A stretch of DNA of 64,000 bases from CAYFIW01 sp964500645 (GTDB taxonomy: Bacteria > Chloroflexota > Dehalococcoidia > Lucifugimonadales > UBA826), in the NCBI GenBank assembly GCA_964500645.1, contig CAZCOH010000001.1:90197-154196 (forward strand), in the 5' to 3' direction. The number at the start of each line of letters is the position of its first letter. Within the stretch, counting starts at the first letter, position 1. This document shows, in pieces, positions 62,543 through 64,000 of the stretch. The notes below the pieces were generated by a model, which was given only the letters and a program-made list of their open reading frames with translations, was not told where the DNA came from and made no database searches. Both the position numbers and the translations under genes were made by a program.

Positions 62543-63376
62543 ATGAATCCTGATAGATGTTCCGAAAGAAAATCAATAGATACTGTTTCAAAAATCATAG
62601 CCGAATCCAATCACGTAATAGCCCTAATCGGCGCAGGGTTATCTTCAGAAAGCGGAATACCTACATTCAGGGGGCCAGGTGGGCTGTGGACAAAAATCGG
62701 TGAACCTCCTCTAAACGGTTACGAAGCATTCAAACAAGATCCAGGAAAATGGTGGCGTCAAAATATAGACGAAGCATCTGATCCCACTCGAACCGAATTC
62801 AGACACGCCATCGACAACGCCCAGCCAAACCACGGACATATGGCCCTCGTTCAATTAGAGAGCATTGGGGTACTCAAACATCAAATAACTCAAAACGTGG
62901 ACAATTTGCATTTTAAGGCAGGCTCTAAGGCTGTCACAGAAATACATGGAAATAGGCATAAATTGAGATGTGTAGTATGTGAATTACGATGGAATAAGAG
63001 TGAATTTCCATCAGGAGACATTGAAGCCACGTTGAAGATCGCACCCAATGATTTTTATCCAACATGCCCAGAATGTAATGGGATTGTTAAAACAGATACT
63101 GTCATGTTCGGGGAACCTATTCCTGAATACGTTTTAAAAGAGTGCTTCTATCAAACTAATCAAAGCGACTGCATATTGGTAATAGGAACATCGGCTACTG
63201 TATATCCTGCTGCAAGTTTTCCGAAACGTGTAAAAAACAACGGTGGGTTGGTTATTGAGGCAAACCCGAATGAAACTACATTATCAAACTATGCTGACCA
63301 CGTGCTAAGGGGTCCTACCGGAAAAACCCTACCCAAACTAGCCAGAAAAATATCTGAATTACTAGGCAGCGGTTAA
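62543..63376 (+). CDS. Sir2-family NAD-dependent protein deacylase
   Basis: 277 residues: VIALIGAGLSSESGIPTFRGPGGLW (NAD site), TQNVDNLHFKAGSKAVTEIHGN with catalytic His, zinc Cys pairs CVVC and CPEC, then TVMFGEPIPEY, VIGTSATVYPAASFPKRV and EANPNETTLS. Removes acyl groups from lysines. The Ala-Tyr-Arg type sequence of CobB desuccinylases is not seen, so plain deacetylation is the safer call. Its TAA shares a base with the ATG of the next gene (TAATG). Confidence 0.93.
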   Translation: MNPDRCSERKSIDTVSKIIAESNHVIALIGAGLSSESGIPTFRGPGGLWTKIGEPPLNGYEAFKQDPGKWWRQNIDEASDPTRTEFRHAIDNAQPNHGHMALVQLESIGVLKHQITQNVDNLHFKAGSKAVTEIHGNRHKLRCVVCELRWNKSEFPSGDIEATLKIAPNDFYPTCPECNGIVKTDTVMFGEPIPEYVLKECFYQTNQSDCILVIGTSATVYPAASFPKRVKNNGGLVIEANPNETTLSNYADHVLRGPTGKTLPKLARKISELLGSG

Positions 63377-63789
63377 TGTTGAAACTGAGATCAGCTATTA
63401 CTATCGCCGGTTTGTCTCATCTATCGACAATGATTGCAGGATTAATTCTGTTGTTTATCCCGTTATTTAATGGAACAAACGTGTTAAACAACGATTCTGG
63501 CATAACCCAAATAGTCATCACAAAACAAACAATATTGGAGACAAATAATCCAAACGCCTTAATTATGATTCTATTCCCGTGGATCATAACGGGAATCGTA
63601 ATGTTTACAGCAATTATGGCAGACCCTATAAAAGGCGATCAACAAAGGATCAGGTGGCGTTGGAAATCCTACGGGTGGGCATGCACTTTAGTACTAATTA
63701 TTTTCATTGCATTAACTATTTCATCGATCGGCTGGTTCTACGTTCCGACGCTATTATTGCTAATAGCATATTGCGTTGTAAATAAATAA
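63376..63789 (+). CDS. Small membrane protein coupled to the sirtuin gene
   Basis: 137 residues with about four transmembrane helices (AITIAGLSHLSTMIAGLILLFIPLF, NALIMILFPWIITGIVMFTAIMA, RWRWKSYGWACTLVLIIFIALTISSIGWFYVPTLLLLIAYCVVNK). Not recognised. It starts within the TAA of the sirtuin gene (TAATG), so it is probably translated with it. Confidence 0.6.
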   Translation: MLKLRSAITIAGLSHLSTMIAGLILLFIPLFNGTNVLNNDSGITQIVITKQTILETNNPNALIMILFPWIITGIVMFTAIMADPIKGDQQRIRWRWKSYGWACTLVLIIFIALTISSIGWFYVPTLLLLIAYCVVNK

Positions 63790-63832
63790 ATACAATTCTG
63801 TTTTATAGCTAAAGACGCCTTTGAACCATTGA

Positions 63833-64000
63833 TCAATTAATACCTGCAAATAATCTAATCTTTGTGCTTATAACCCGCGACATCGCAATTATCGCGGTTT
63901 CCATTACAGACGAAACATCAGACTTTTCTGATTTTAAACTTTCCCGTAATGAGAACATGTAAGCTTGCCTCACCTCAGTATTGACATTTAATTTCCTAAC
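63833..64000 (-). CDS. C-terminal end of an unrecognised protein (cut by right edge)
   Basis: On the minus strand the frame is open from the edge to a TGA at 63833-63835, 55 residues (VRKLNVNTEVRQAYMFSLRESLKSEKSDVSSVMETAIIAMSRVISTKIRLFAGIN). It is helical, with a balanced mix of charged and hydrophobic residues, unlike a random frame. No family recognised; coding status is not certain on so short a piece. Confidence 0.45.
   Translation of the reverse strand, partial: VRKLNVNTEVRQAYMFSLRESLKSEKSDVSSVMETAIIAMSRVISTKIRLFAGIN

Overview
The window reads as chromosomal DNA of a free-living bacterium, AT-rich (about 40% GC by eye), with short intergenic gaps and frequent TTG and GTG starts that have good ribosome binding sites. 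My best guess is a marine Chloroflexota of the SAR202/Dehalococcoidia kind. This is inference from gene content: coenzyme F420 genes (cofC, cofD), many luciferase-like and split-barrel flavin/F420 oxidoreductases, several class III CoA-transferases, a molybdenum hydroxylase, and a branched-type pyruvate dehydrogenase. No rRNA or ribosomal protein is present to settle it.

Layout. 1-3.6 kb: thioesterase (cut by the edge), cyclophilin, FMN-dependent 2-hydroxyacid oxidase, pentapeptide-repeat protein, split-barrel flavoprotein. 3.7-8.6 kb: GMC dehydrogenase with its small subunit, Zn-alcohol dehydrogenase, SDR, enoyl-CoA hydratase. 8.6-13.4 kb: three-subunit molybdenum hydroxylase behind a lactonase-like gene. 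13.6-19.9 kb: MATE exporter, sulfatase, MsrB, two luciferase-like monooxygenases and an SsuE-like flavin reductase. 19.9-30 kb: CitE-like lyase with a CoA-transferase, a stand-alone homologue of the 10-formyl-THF dehydrogenase hydrolase domain, a PAC2 protein, two tandem CoA-transferases, another Zn-dehydrogenase and a MaoC-like protein. 30-36 kb: DUF2182/DUF1326 pair, more split-barrel proteins, tRNA-Asn, small membrane proteins, an HTH+ACT-like protein, a SAP-like small protein, DegV. 36.4-38 kb: thiolase-like gene with two in-frame TGA codons plus a DUF35 partner. 38-45 kb: DUF885 peptidase, tRNA-Gly, tRNA-Phe, lpdA-pdhA-pdhB-pdhC. 45-52.3 kb: MFS, NIPSNAP, NudC, SurE, and a pantothenate operon (P1/S58 peptidase, DUF2520, panB, panC). 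52.7-64 kb: gyrB, RraA-like, cysteine synthase, ligA, a luciferase-like enzyme with cofC-cofD, recF, sirtuin, a membrane protein and a gene cut by the right edge.

Two things stand out. First, the thiolase-like gene at 36399-37568 reads through two TGA codons with family-like sequence on both sides. Each TGA is followed, after exactly 10 nt, by a hairpin with GU in its loop, the geometry of a bacterial SECIS; a two-selenocysteine protein is a live hypothesis, a decaying gene the main alternative. Second, the pantothenate operon carries panB and panC with no recognisable panE or panD here, but with a DUF2520 Rossmann protein and a NylC/DmpA-type peptidase that could supply the missing reductase and the beta-alanine. 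Its leader has a hairpin that buries the ribosome binding site and ends in a T run.

As a whole the window looks like a heterotroph's catabolic repertoire for oxidised, cyclic or sulfonated organic matter (flavin, F420 and Mo oxidations, CoA activation, hydration, C-C cleavage), mixed with housekeeping genes.
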